Source: Tuctoria greenei (taxonomy: Eukaryota; Streptophyta; Magnoliopsida; Poales; Poaceae). From it: 64,000 nt of DNA. The stretch covers positions 12,988,565 through 13,052,564 of the forward strand of contig JAYESD010000005.1 of NCBI GenBank assembly GCA_036927565.1, in the 5' to 3' direction. Under the pieces are notes generated by a model, which did not search any database, had not been told where the DNA came from, and saw only the letters and a list, made by a program, of their open reading frames with translations. Below are positions 31,666 through 42,676 of the stretch, one piece after another. The position numbers were made by a program, and so were the translations under genes. Numbering within the stretch: the first letter of the stretch is position 1; the number at the start of each line of letters is the position of its first letter.

Positions 31666-32613
31666 CTCGTTGTCTTCGCGATTAATCTAGGTAGAAAAGA
31701 ATTATAAGACTTCGTATACTTGACAACCAACATTAGCTTGAACTGCTGAAGTTACGATTCGTGATCCATACCTCGTCGGCAAGATCATATTCCGGGTCGA
31801 GATCCTTTGAAGTCTTTTTAATTTTTATATTAGGAAAAGGATCCGATGGACTGTGAAAGGAGTCTTAGCTGCTAGAGTCAGTAAACTCTATATTGTCTTC
31901 TTTATTGTTACTACAAGCACCAGTCTTCTTAGGGCTTTCTATGCTAGAACTAATAAGACAAAAAATATAATAAATGACATATTAACTCTACATGAAGAAA
32001 AAGATGGAGGCATTCTAGGATTTGATAAGGCATTCTAGGGTTTAAGGCGACTGACCAAAAGGTTCCTATACATTGCGAGGGTGACAAGCATGTTAAAGTT
32101 TCTCATCAGCAATGGCAATTTTATCTTCTTATTCTAAATAGGCAGTTACTTGTATCTGTGTTATGAGCACAAGCGATGTTCAACAGCCGTATGCGAGCAC
32201 ATTGCTTTGTTTGGCAAAAGGATAGCGACACCAATCTCGAAGGAGCACAACCCTATGAGATGAAGTGTGGGGCGGCTACACTCTATTTTCAGTACAGATG
32301 CTATTATCCACTCATGTTACCACCAAGTTCCCAGATTTTTAACTGAAATTTGGCAGAGCTTCCGTTGTATGTTGCTGATTTTGTCCATAATTTTCAAATA
32401 GAGAACATTGATATTTGCAGAAACAATATATTGCAAACTTGTTACACACATCCTCAGGATTCCATATATGTAAATTATGAAGTCTTTTGATGATCCTACT
32501 AGAAATTACGATCCAAACAGCAACTGAATACATAACTGTCCAGATTCTGGACTATTACGACACCTTAAACGATACTTCGATTTAGACCTGGTTATTGCGT
32601 GTTTTAGCCTTAG
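31666..32613. other. Presumed CACTA interior, no gene called
   Basis: AT-rich sequence with no open frame above about 65 codons and no domain. Upstream exons or introns of the CACTA gene are likely for the first few hundred bases. No subterminal repeats are present. Confidence 0.4.
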
Positions 32614-33085
32614 TGAAAGTGCATCTAGGATCCCCGTGGGTTTTGGATAATTGATGACAACAATTAAGTAACTAATGAGCTCAGTGATCTTAAGCACAGG
32701 TGTGGACTCAAGTGGAATCACGAACCCTCAAAAAGAAAAAGGATGGAAATGGCAATGTCGACTTAAAAAGTAGAAACTAGGGTTTCTAGCGTGTCGAGTT
32801 TAGACTAGTCGTATATGTATGAGGGTGGGTGCGTTAAGTGCATTGAGATAAAGTTGGAAGCTCAAAGCGGTTTAGAGATCAAAACCCATTGAGAGAAGAG
32901 TGCTAGAGTAGTCTGGCAGGAGTGGCCGAACTAGTCCGTGTTGGTGGTCGGACTAGTCCGCTCCTAGCCGGCCTAGTCCGTTTTCAGGCGGAGGTTCTGA
33001 TTGAATTCGGACTAGTTTGTAGTGGGACAGACTAGTCCGGTGTAGTCATGGAGTAGGTTTTCGGGACTAAGTCCCAAAACCCCGG
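32614..33085 (+). repeat. Truncated LTR of a second Maximus-like element
   Basis: Begins TGAAAGTGCATCTAGGA, nearly identical to the first bases of the copia LTR in the sense direction, then diverges. Contains palindrome-type sites at 32927, 32949, 32969, 33008 and 33028 (spacing 22, 20, then 20). It stops where the E2 LTR starts, so E2 inserted into it. Confidence 0.75.
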
Positions 33086-33816
33086 TGTCAGTACCCTGCG
33101 TACCGGATATCCCTTGGAACTGCAAAGAGTGCAAAGGAACTCCACCTATCTGAGTTGAAGACCTCCAAAGGCCCCACGTGTTACTTGTAACCGAACCTGT
33201 CTCCCTCATATGGTTAGTCCCACTGCATCTACTCGTCCAAGATGGTAAGCTCCGAAGCTACCACGCGTCCAACCACCGGACCTTCAACCTCAACAGGCGG
33301 ATTGATGGACCTCCAACGGCTCGGACCTTCAAGGAACATTAAAGGCTTCAAGACTTGATTATGTGTCATTAATGCTATCTTAATGACACACGATCAGAGG
33401 ACCCTTAATACTAGTAACGCCACTATTAAGGCACGTTACCACACAATTAAAGGGAATTAAGTACATTAAACTGTGTATTAGGCATAAGTAACCGCCAGGG
33501 ACACATGTCAGGCCAGGCTAACGATGTAAAGGTCAACCCTTGTACTATAAAAGGACTGGCCGAGCGATACACGAGGGAGGACGGACACACGCGCTCAAGG
33601 GGATCTCTCTGGCTCACGCTCTCACGCTCATACACTCAATACAACAACAACAACACACCTGTGGAGTAGGGTATTACACTCAGGCGGCCCGAACCACGTA
33701 GATCCCCGTGTCAAGTCACTATCTTGTTCTGAATCTCCGCGCGCCCTAACCGAACTAAGAAACTCCACGGCTGCTATCGGTAGTGCCGGGAGAAATACCA
33801 GAACCAGACTCCAACA
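33086..33816 (+). repeat. E2 5' LTR
   Basis: 731 bp, TGTCAG...CCAACA, with TATAAAAGG at 33546-33554. It lacks about 131 bp that the 862-bp LTR at 53562 has between TTAGTCCCA and TCCAAGAYG. Confidence 0.9.
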
Positions 33817-33818
33817 TT

Positions 33819-33836
33819 TGTCGCGCCAGGTAGGGG
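33819..33836 (+). promoter_or_regulatory. E2 primer binding site
   Basis: TGTCGCGCCAGGTAGGGG, one mismatch from the E1 site. Confidence 0.8.
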
Positions 33837-33852
33837 CGCCTGAGGTTCCAAG

Positions 33853-35345
33853 ATGGTGAATTCTGCTGCCGGATCATCTAACGGTAACCACACTGAGCAA
33901 CTTGCTGGAGGCAATCCCTCCAACATGCAGCAGCCAGCAGGTGCTGTAGCCCCAGCAGGAGTCATACCACCGCCGCCACCATCCGATCCGGTGAATCAAC
34001 CCGGACATCGAGATGGGACATCTGCGTCAATCACTGCATCGAAGAACAACAACCCCGGACACGCGCTTATTGCTGCGCGTGCTCTTCTCCAATGTCCACC
34101 ACCTCCAGGAGCACCCCAGGGTGCAATGAAGCAGTGGAGAGCTGATGTGGATCATCTCGTCGCAGCAGCAACCGATGGCATCAGCAATCAAGGTCTTCTC
34201 CCCTCCGGGCGGGCCCCATCACAACATCATACCTTGTTGGGTAGACTCAGTCCGTAAGCTTCGCAGCACAGGAGACGTGCTGCATCTCAACAAGTGACAT
34301 TGCTGCCTTCCGGGGCACGACATACTCACACGGTAACAAGGCTTTCGACTCACAACCTCCGGGCGGAGCTCGATCGTCGTTACCGGCAACAGGACGGTCG
34401 TGTCCACATCTAGCATGCTCGCAAGAGGCGAGAGGCTCAGGACAGTCTTGCTCCTGAGGGAGCAGGAGGAGGCTATTCTGCCTTGGCCATTCACCTACGC
34501 ATGGTCATATGGCCACAGAAGTTCCGACCTCACTTTCCAGATAAATTTGACGGGACTATCAACCCCTTCGAATTTCTTCAAATCTACTCCACCGCTATCC
34601 TTGTGGCTGGGGGCAATGAGGTCGTGATGGCCAATTATTTCCTGTGGCTTTGACTGGTACCGCCAGGTCTTGGTTCATGATCCTTCCGCCTGACTCCATC
34701 AATAGTTGGGCGGAGTTGTGCCAACAATTCACCGCTAATTTCGGGAGCTCATACACCCGACCAGGCACAGAACTGGATCTTTTTGCTGTCAAGCAAAAGG
34801 GGGGAGAGTCGTTGCGATCTTTTATCCAGAGGTTCTCCCAGGTACGAAATACCATTCCTTCTATCTCAAGCGCTTATGTTATTGTAGGTCCAGGGGCCAT
34901 AACTCCACTAGGTGCCATTACTCTCCCGATGACCCTCGGAACTCGGGAGAATTACAGGACCAAGAAGTTGGTCTTTGATGTGGCGCAGATCAACTTGCCA
35001 TTCAACGCCATCTCGGGCAGGCCAACTTTGTACAAATTCATGGTTTCTGCTCATTATGGCTACTTGGTGTTGAAGATGCCAACACCCTTAGGCGTTCTCC
35101 GGATACACGAAGATCGCACCGACGGAGTTACAACTATGGAAGAACTCTACGCGCTTGCTACAGCGCAGGAGGAAGAATATGGAAAGGAGCAAGCTCCAAA
35201 GTCTCCGATCATTCATCATCGAGGCTCAACCTCTGCACCCCGTGTGCAACCAAGCGACGACACCGACATTCATGTCAAAGTTGTCCAAGTTGGTTCCGAC
35301 GCTGCTCAGACCACCCATATATCAGGAGGTCTGAACGACAAATAG
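33853..35345 (+). pseudogene. E2 gag-protease remnant with internal deletion
   Basis: Starts MVNSAAGSSNG (33853). The first 134 codons end at a shift near 34257; the capsid part continues brokenly (TAG at about 34410) and resumes in frame at 34644 with RSWFMILPPDS...FIQRFSQVRN. At about 34887 the frame jumps directly to GPGAITPLGAITL: compared with E3, about 0.9 kb encoding the gag C-terminus, zinc knuckle and protease active site is missing. The deletion ends share GTAG, and the fusion is in frame to the UAG at 35343. Confidence 0.85.
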
Positions 35346-36263
35346 GAACTCGCGCTCATCACTTTCCTCTGGGATAATGTCGATGTGTTTGCCTGGCAAC
35401 CGTCTCAAATACCTGGGATCCCTAGGGAAGTGATTGATCACAATCTGAAGATTTATCCCGATGCTCGGCCCGTACATCAGAAGCCTCAGAAGCAATCAGT
35501 AGAGCGTTAGAATTTCATACGTCAAGAAGTGAAGAAGTTGCTCAAAGTTGGATTCATCCAGGAAGTCTTCCACCCAAAATGGCTGGCAAATCCAGTCGTT
35601 GTACCTAAGGCCGACGGGAAGCTTCGTATGTGTATCGACTACACAACACTGAATAAGTCATTCCCAAAGGATCCATTTCCACTACCTAGAATAGATCAGA
35701 TAGTGGATTCCACCTCCGGGTGTAAATTACTATGTTTCCTAAACGCATATTATGGGTATCATCAAATTAGAATATCAAGGGAAGATGAAGAGCATACTGC
35801 CTTCATCACAGTAGATGGATTATATTGTTACACTGCCATGCCATTCGGTCTCAAAAACGTTGCTTCAACGTTTGTGCGAGCTATGTACAAAACTTTTGGA
35901 GAGCTCATTAGAGATGTAGTGGAAGTGTACGTCGATGACATCGTTGTCAAGATCAAGAACAAGGAGTCATTTCTTGACACCTTGCAAGTTGTCTTCGACA
36001 AGTTGCGAATCACACGCACAAAGCTGAACCCGGACAAGTGTGTCTTCAGGGTTAGCTCCGGAAAGCTTCTTGGATTCTTGGTGAACCACCGAGGAATAGA
36101 GGCGAATCCGGTGAAGATTAAAGCTATTGAAGACATGCGGCCACCAGCTCGCGTCAAGGACGTCCAGAAGCTGACTGGGTGTCTAGCTACCCTCAGCCAG
36201 TTCATATCAAGACTGGCGGAACGAGCGCTACCCTTCTTCAAATTATTGAGGAAGTTCGGATGA
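35346..36263 (+). pseudogene. E2 reverse transcriptase, catalytic Asp changed
   Basis: The same frame continues after the UAG; a TAG near 35510 precedes an open segment from 35529 to a TGA at 36261-36263. It has LRMCIDYTTLNKSFPKD, GLKNVASTFVRAM and VEVYVDDIVVKI. The first catalytic Asp is Asn here (CFLNAYYGYHQI against CFLDAYSGYHQ in E3), which should abolish polymerase activity. Confidence 0.88.
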
Positions 36264-37480
36264 TTCCAATGGTCTGAAGAAGCAGAAAAGGCATTCCAAG
36301 AGCTGAAGCAGCTCCTCACCACTCTACCAACTTTGGTAGCTCCGAATCCCGGTGAGCCACTTCTGCTTTACATTCCAGCAACTGACGAAGTTGTCAGCAT
36401 GGTCCTGGTTGCGGAAAGACCAGAACCATCCCCAGTTCAGGAATACAGACCCCTTCGGGAAGGACCGGAGCTACCTGAAGGTGAGTCTCGGTCCTAGCCT
36501 CCAGACCAGGATCCTCAAGGTGAGAAGTCAGAGGATCAACCTCCTTCAAATGAAGGAGTTACTGTTGTTGAACAAGAAGATCTGAATCCTTCCGGGAGGG
36601 CCTGGGTCACTTCAAAAGAAGCTCTGGGTTCCTCTAGCAAGAACTGGGAGGTCCTCGAAAAAGGTCCGGACCCCTCTAGGAGGGTCCGAGTTGATGAGGA
36701 GGAAGCTCCGGGCCCCTCCGAGAGGTTCCGTACAGTTCAACACCCAGTGTACTTCATAAGTGAAGTACTTCACGATGCAAAGACTCGGTACCTAGAGGTG
36801 CATAAGCTGCTTTGCACAGTTCTTATTGCCTCTAGGAAGCTTCGTCACTACTTCCAAGCTCACAAGATTTTAGTGGTAACCTCTTATCCACGGCGCGCAA
36901 TCTTGCATAACCCCAACTCTACTGGGAACATGCAAAGTGGGCAGTGGAATTGGCCGAGTTCGATGTTGAATTCGTCCCAAGACAAGCGATCAAGAGTCAA
37001 GCATTGGCAGACTTTGTGGCGGAATGGACCCCCTCTCCATCAAATCCTAGGGGCCCCAGTGAGCAGAAACCGGAACCTAAGGCTCCGGTCTTCACTAAGC
37101 CTCACTGGACTGTCTACTTTGACGGCTCCGTGCAGAAGCAGGGGGCCAGAGCTGGAATCCTTCTCCTTGCTCTGACCGGGGAGAAGGTCAAATACATGGT
37201 TCACGTTGACTTCAAGGCGACCAACAACATGGCAAAGTATGAAGCATTAATCTATGGGCTCAAGGTGGCACTAGCATATGGTGTCAAGCAGTTGTTGGTA
37301 AAAGGTGATTCGCAGCTCATTATAAAATAAGTTAAAGGTGAATGCTTCTGCAACAACCCTTAACTAGCTGCATATCTTCTTGAAGCCCAGAAGCTTCAGA
37401 AGGATTTCGAAGTCCTCGATCTTTGCCATGTCCAGCATCTCAACAACGCTGAGGCTGACGAACTCTCGACGAAAGCTTCA
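36264..37480 (+). pseudogene. E2 RNase H with acidic insertion, and second RNase H
   Basis: WSEEAEKAFQELKQLLTTLP starts the first RNase H. Between PATDEVVSMVLVAERPE and YFISEVLHDAKTRYLEVHK lies an insertion of about 100 residues rich in Pro, Glu and Ser (36420-36740). A TAG near 36497 and a 1-base loss near 36930 break the frame. The second RNase H shows WTVYFDGS, NNMAKYEALIYGL and GDSQLIIK, then a TAA at 37328. Confidence 0.85.
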
Positions 37481-38932
37481 ACCGGAGCTTCGGCTCCCGA
37501 CGGAACCTTCGTGTGGAGATTGTCAAGACCAACAGCTCAGCCTGCTGAACTGAGCGAAGGGGGCAAGACCAGCACCTCGAAGCCGGCGGTCCCAATGGCC
37601 CTGTTACCATGGCATCCATCAAGGGTCGTAGGTGCTGCAGGAAGCTCCGAGCAACCCAACATGCAAGACTCAGAAGCTCAAGTTAGCTCCGATGCATGGA
37701 TCTCGGAGATCTGGAGCTACTTGAAAGACAACATACTTCCTGAAGACAATGTATCTGCTGACCAGATAGTCAGATTGGCTAAAAGATACATACTAGTGGA
37801 AGGGGATCTCTACCGGCATGGTGCCAACGGCGTCCTAATGCGGTGCATTAAAAGGGAAGAAGGCTGCGAGCTCCTCACGGAAATCCATGGAGGCGAGTGT
37901 GGGAACCACGCGTCTTCCCACACGTTGGTCGGTAGAGCCTTCCGACATGGTTTTTACTAGCCTACAGCACTCCAGGGTTCAACCGAGCCAGTGAAGAAAT
38001 GTGAAGCATGCCAGTTCCATGCGAAGCAAATTCACACACTATCTCAACCTCTACAAATTATACCTCTGACATGGCCATCCGCTGTGTGGGATATGGATAT
38101 TTTGGGACCTTTCCCAAAAGCTGTCGGAGGTTACAAGTACCTGTATGTCGCCATCGACAAGTTCACCAAGTGCCCGGAAGCAACTCCAATTGTGACAATA
38201 AACAAGCAATCAGCTATCAAGTTCTTGCAGTCCATAGTATGCAGATTTGGAGTCCCAAACAAGATCATAACTGACAACGGAACCCAATTCACAAGTTCTG
38301 CATTCCAAGGATATTGCGAAGACCTCGGCATTCAAGTCAGCTACGCTTCCATGGCTGACCCGACAAGCAATGGCCAAGCTGAGAGAGCAAATGCAGAAAT
38401 CCTAAAGGGACTCAAGACGCGCACATATGAGCGCTTGAAAAAACATGGAGACAATTGGATTGAGGAGCTTCCACCCACCTTGTGGGCAAACAGGACAACT
38501 CCAAACCTGTCAACTAGAGAGACACCCTTCTTCCTGGTGTACGGAGCTGAAGCCGTCCTTCCTCTAGAAATCACCTTGGGGTCGCTCCGGGTCCGGACCT
38601 TCGACGCAGCCACGCAGGACCAGATCCGACGTGAAGACCTTGACCTCGTTGAAGAGGGAAGGTGCCGAGCAGCTGTTTGAAATGCACGATACCGCCAAGT
38701 GCTCCGACGTTATCACCAAAGGCATGTGCATAGCCGACAACTCGAGGAAGGCGATCTGGTGCTACAGAGAATACAAACTCGAGAAGGGTTAAACAAACTT
38801 TCCCTTAGCTGGGAAGGACCCTTTCGAGTAATCAAAGTATCCCATCCCGGATGCGTTCGCTTGACAACTGAGGATGGGACACCGCTCCCTAATCCTTGTA
38901 ACATTGAGCACCTCCATAAGTTTTACGCTTAA
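37481..38932 (+). pseudogene. E2 integrase
   Basis: The segment 37511-37960 holds the linker and the first half of the zinc-binding domain (EIHGGECGNHASSHTLV) and ends at a TAG. The core 37991-38680 is open with CEACQFH, Asp (WDMDILGP), Asp (IITDNGTQF) and Glu (SNGQAERAN). A TGA at 38680 separates the C-terminal part (EGPFRVIKVSHPGCVRL), which ends at 38932. The core itself looks intact. Confidence 0.87.
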
Positions 38933-39640
38933 TATCACAGAGGTGAGTCTGTAATTACATATGATGTATGTTATTGCGTCATTGTACAGAGATGGGTAGC
39001 TCCTCCGGGAGGACAGCCGGACCTTTCCAGGAAGGTCCGCAAAGTTCAAGCAACACTTGACACAGTCTCAGAACTAAAAGTGTAGCTAGCTACCTTGGTC
39101 GAACAAGAAATGTAACACACCTATCTTAGTTCTATACCCTAAGAGTGTACTTGTCTCCCCTGTACCCCGGACCTATAATGAAAGACATCGATATGTGAAA
39201 ACAGACTCCACGTGCATTTATTTTGTACAAACTCATTCTTTTTTATTTTTCTCTTTCTTGTCTATAACAAAGTTGTGCAATTCTTAAGAAGCTTTAGCTC
39301 AAACAATTCATATATAATTCAAGTTGAATAATTATTTCTTTCGGGTCTTAACATCGTTGAATGGCCTACTCGCCTGAACGCCAAGCTAATCTAGGTCCGG
39401 AGTGTGCTAACGACTTAGCCTGGTCCTGCACCCTAAGTACGCCACTCTACCTACACCCCGGCAGGCCTAAGTAAGGTGAGTCCGGAAAACGATTGGACCT
39501 GGAGAAAATAAAACAACGTGCTTGATTGTATATAAAATTGCTGTCGACTTAAAATTTCATATGAGAATAATAAGTCGCAAATGAGTTACAGATAAGAAAT
39601 GGATTTTACTGTTTTTTTTGACTTCAGTGTGCAGGAAAAA
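38933..39640 (+). other. E2 post-pol non-coding region
   Basis: Almost collinear with 60453-61045 in E3 up to about 39520, with the same landmarks (TGTACCCCGGACCTATAATG, GGACCTGGAGAAAATAAA). No gene. Confidence 0.7.
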
Positions 39641-40012
39641 TGAAAATCCCATGATGATGGTGGACAATGTTGGAGCTGTCAAAGCTTTGACATCCCTCAA
39701 GTGGGCCCACCGTCGATGTTTTAAACATTGATAGTGGGCATCGCCAAAACTATCAAGTTCCAACAAATCCAGGGGGCGAGTCGTCAACGTAAACAAATAA
39801 CAGAAGTTGAAGAAAAGATGGTAGAAGGACACCCCAATGGGGTCTGCTGTCGATGCTCTTCGTGTTGACGTGGTCGCTGCTGAAGCTAATAAGCTCCGAC
39901 GACCCCAGAGAGCCAGTCATCAATGCTCTACGTGTTGACAGTGGTCGCTACCGGGGCTACTAAGCTCCGACAACACCAGGGGGCCCCTGCCGTCGATGCA
40001 ACAAAACTTTGA
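39641..40012 (+). repeat. E2 degenerate 70-bp tandem repeats
   Basis: Repeated phrases GTCGATG...GTGTTGAC...GTGGTCGCT...AAGCTCCGAC...CCAGGGGGC with a 70-bp step, clearest at 39850-40012. They correspond to the E1 repeats read on the minus strand, but the stems are more decayed. Confidence 0.7.
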
Positions 40013-40381
40013 ACCTATACTCTACAAGTTCGAAGCACTCAAGTCTTCAACAAAATGCTACATCCTTTTGGTACATGTTCACAATCAAATTGTGTACATC
40101 TACCAGGGGGCCAAGTAAGACAAAGGTTGAAGACAAAAAATGAAATTCATAAATTTCTTTGGATTTCATTCATCTGAAGACAAGAGATTACAAAATTGGA
40201 GAAAAAAAAGAGAAGATACAAGTGGGACCTAAAAGGAGAAAGTCCTAAATTCTACGGAAGAACGAGGCGACCTTCTGGGCAACCTCCGACACGGTGGTCT
40301 TGGCGGCGTCTCCCTCTCCGTCGATGGGACCTTCAAGCACCGGGTTTAGTGGGAAATGAGGATCTCGTCTTTTGTAGCACG
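40013..40381. other. E2 spacer downstream of the antisense gene
   Basis: AT- and purine-rich, no gene. It includes AAAAAAAAGAGAAG near 40202. It would be the 3' flank of the antisense gene. Confidence 0.4.
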
Positions 40382-42676
40382 TCAGCATGTATTCTGCGAT
40401 GTTCTGCGCAAGGGATTTTCCTCAATTTCCAACTGATCCGCAATGACATCGCCCATCGCTCCGAGTTTGTTGCCAACCGAGCTCAGCGCCCCCAACACAT
40501 GGTCCAGCTCCGACTCCAGATTGTCCGGACGCACGGGGCTAAAGCCCAGCGGTGCCAGTGCGACATCGGCTTTGCCCACGAAGTCGCATACTTGTTGTGA
40601 CTCTGCAGCCCTTGAGCCTTGAATCTCCTCCAAGGACCTCTTGGCTGCCGCAAGCTCCGAACCCTCCCGGGCAAGGCGCTCGACCTCCTTGGCATGCTGC
40701 TGAATCCTCTCAGCAATTTTCTTTTCAAGGTCACCAAGCTCCTTCTCCCGGACGTGGATCCGGTTCCAGCGGTCAACCAGGTCTTTCTCCCGGCCTCGCA
40801 CCTTCTTCTCCCTAGAAGTGATTTCGACCTCCCTTTTGGTAAGGTCCTGTCCCTGCTGCTAGGCCTTCTCCTCCTCGCTCTTACAGAGCTCCTCCAACTT
40901 CTTGGTGCGCTCTGCAAGGCTCTTGTCACTAAGAGCTAACCTTTGGGCGAGCTCCTCCTCCCTCTTCACAAGGTCATCCCTCAGCTCTAGGAGTTTTTGC
41001 TATTCCTCTTCACGCTTTTTCTCTCGCTCGTCGAGACCCTCCCGATGCTTAACGATACCTTCGTGGATGGTATTGAGGCTCTCCTGGTGATCATTCGCCA
41101 CCTCATTAGCAGCCAGGGCTTGTTCGTATATAGCCCGGGACTAATTGTTAAGGGATTACACCATGCTTTCCCTCACATCCAGCAACTGGTCCCAGTACTC
41201 CATCCGGGCTGTCTCCCTCTTGACCCACTCCTTGTCGTCGGCCAGCCTTGTTTGCACCAGCTTGGTCTCGAAATGGAGTCGATTGCGCCAACTCCTAAGA
41301 GCTTGGCGCTCCTCCTCGAGGGCCTTGCTGTCGTAATAAAATGCAAGCTGGACCTGACGAAGGCTGGAGCAGGCATGGTCGATGGATAATGACAGGGGGA
41401 TTGGCTCCGGACCTATCAGATTCCTCTCCGCTGACTCCAATGGGTTCTCCAAAACAAAAATTGGGTTCCACTCTACAAGAGCGGTCCCTTGAGCTTCCGC
41501 GGCACTAGGTCCGCCCTCCGAAAGTGCCTCGGTCGTCACCGAGGTAGGTCCTGCCATGGGAGTTTCTACCTCCTGAGTCAGATCCGAAGGTCCCGCCGCC
41601 AGGTCATCATCAACTGGCCCCTAAGGAAAAGGACCGGTCGCTTCGTCTTCGCACCCTGGCCGAGGAACAGGTACCTCCGGAACTACCACCTTCGAGGTAG
41701 GTAGTGAAGACCCAGCCGGAGCTGAGGCCATCTCCGATCCTGACGTTGTTGCTTCCTCCACTGCGGTTCAGGCATCGACACTTCGACCTCCATGGCGCCT
41801 GCCGTTTCAGGCACCGGCACTTTGACCTCCACCGGTTCAGGTGCCAGCACCTCCATGTCAACTGGATTAGGCACCAGAACTTCATGAACTGCTGGCTCTG
41901 CCGCCGGGGCTTCCGTAACATCTGGCTCGAAGGACGGAACTGCAGCTACCTCCAGCTCTGAGGCCGGTGCGTCCATCATCGCAGCATCCAAAACTAGAGC
42001 TTCAGTCGTCGGAGTTGGTGCTGCTTGTACATCTTCATTTCGTGGTCCGGTGCTACCACGGGAGCTTAGGTAGATGAGTCGAGGTCCAAAACCACGACAG
42101 CTGGCGCCGGAGCTGCCGTGACCTCAGCCACCACCTGGGGCGGTGCTGGAATTGGAGCCAGAGCCTCCGCCTGCACAACATCAACTGCTGTCATAGGAAC
42201 CGGAGCTTCAGTCCCTTTTTTGGATATCCTATGGATGAAGGACAAAGAAACTCAAAATATGGTTACAACAAAAATAACAAACTGAGGTAAAAAAGCAAAT
42301 TTACCTTGGAAGGCTTCCGCTCCAGCTAGCGCGAAACCTCTTTGCCGGATGCTCAGAGCCCGACTAGTCACAACTGGGGTAGTAATTCTGGAAGGCTCCT
42401 TGGAGCTTGCTGCCACCGTCAGCGATGTCTTGGTTCCCCCCCCCCCCACTGAGAAGGACCCTCAGACCTAGAGCCCTTAGCTGGTCCTGGTGCCGGAGTC
42501 ATCCGGTCAGAGCTGGCATTCTGGGGAAACGCTGATGCTGGAGTTGGTGTCACCGTCGAAGACCTCCTGCGCCGAGGAGAAGGGACTGAGGGAGATGGAG
42601 CTGGCCTCACGGAGCTTCCGTCAGAACGTCTCAGCTTCCTCTTCTAGTCGGAAGGTTCAGCGAGCTCTTTGCCCTT
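40382..42676 (-). pseudogene. E2 antisense gene, C-terminal coiled-coil half
   Basis: Minus-strand coding remnants. 42610-42419 encodes a Pro/Ser/Arg-rich linker and 41557-41156 a segment with LAFYYDSKALEEERQALRSW. 41150-40382 encodes a long heptad-rich coiled coil (LVKREEELAQRLALSDKSL, KELGDLEKKIAERIQQHAKE) ending PLRRTSQNTC. Several stops interrupt it. The 5' half lies at 52014-53081 on the far side of the Tekay insertion. Together they resemble the putative gypsy-type transposon proteins of grasses. Function unknown. Confidence 0.75.
42672..42676. repeat. Target site duplication CCCTT, left copy
   Basis: CCCTT here and at 52009-52013 flank the Tekay element. Confidence 0.95.

Larger units (their letters stand above)
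15716..32613 (-). mobile_element. CACTA (En/Spm) transposon, split by a copia element, far end not found
   Basis: Starts CACTACTATCGCAGGCGG at 15716, followed by an array of subterminal repeats. A minus-strand gene with Ptta/En-Spm and Ulp1-like domains occupies 16378-18722 and 30562-31665, with the copia element 18727-30556 inserted in an exon. The opposite end with matching TIR and subterminal repeats is not in the window, so the right limit is only the start of the next recognised element. Confidence 0.8.
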
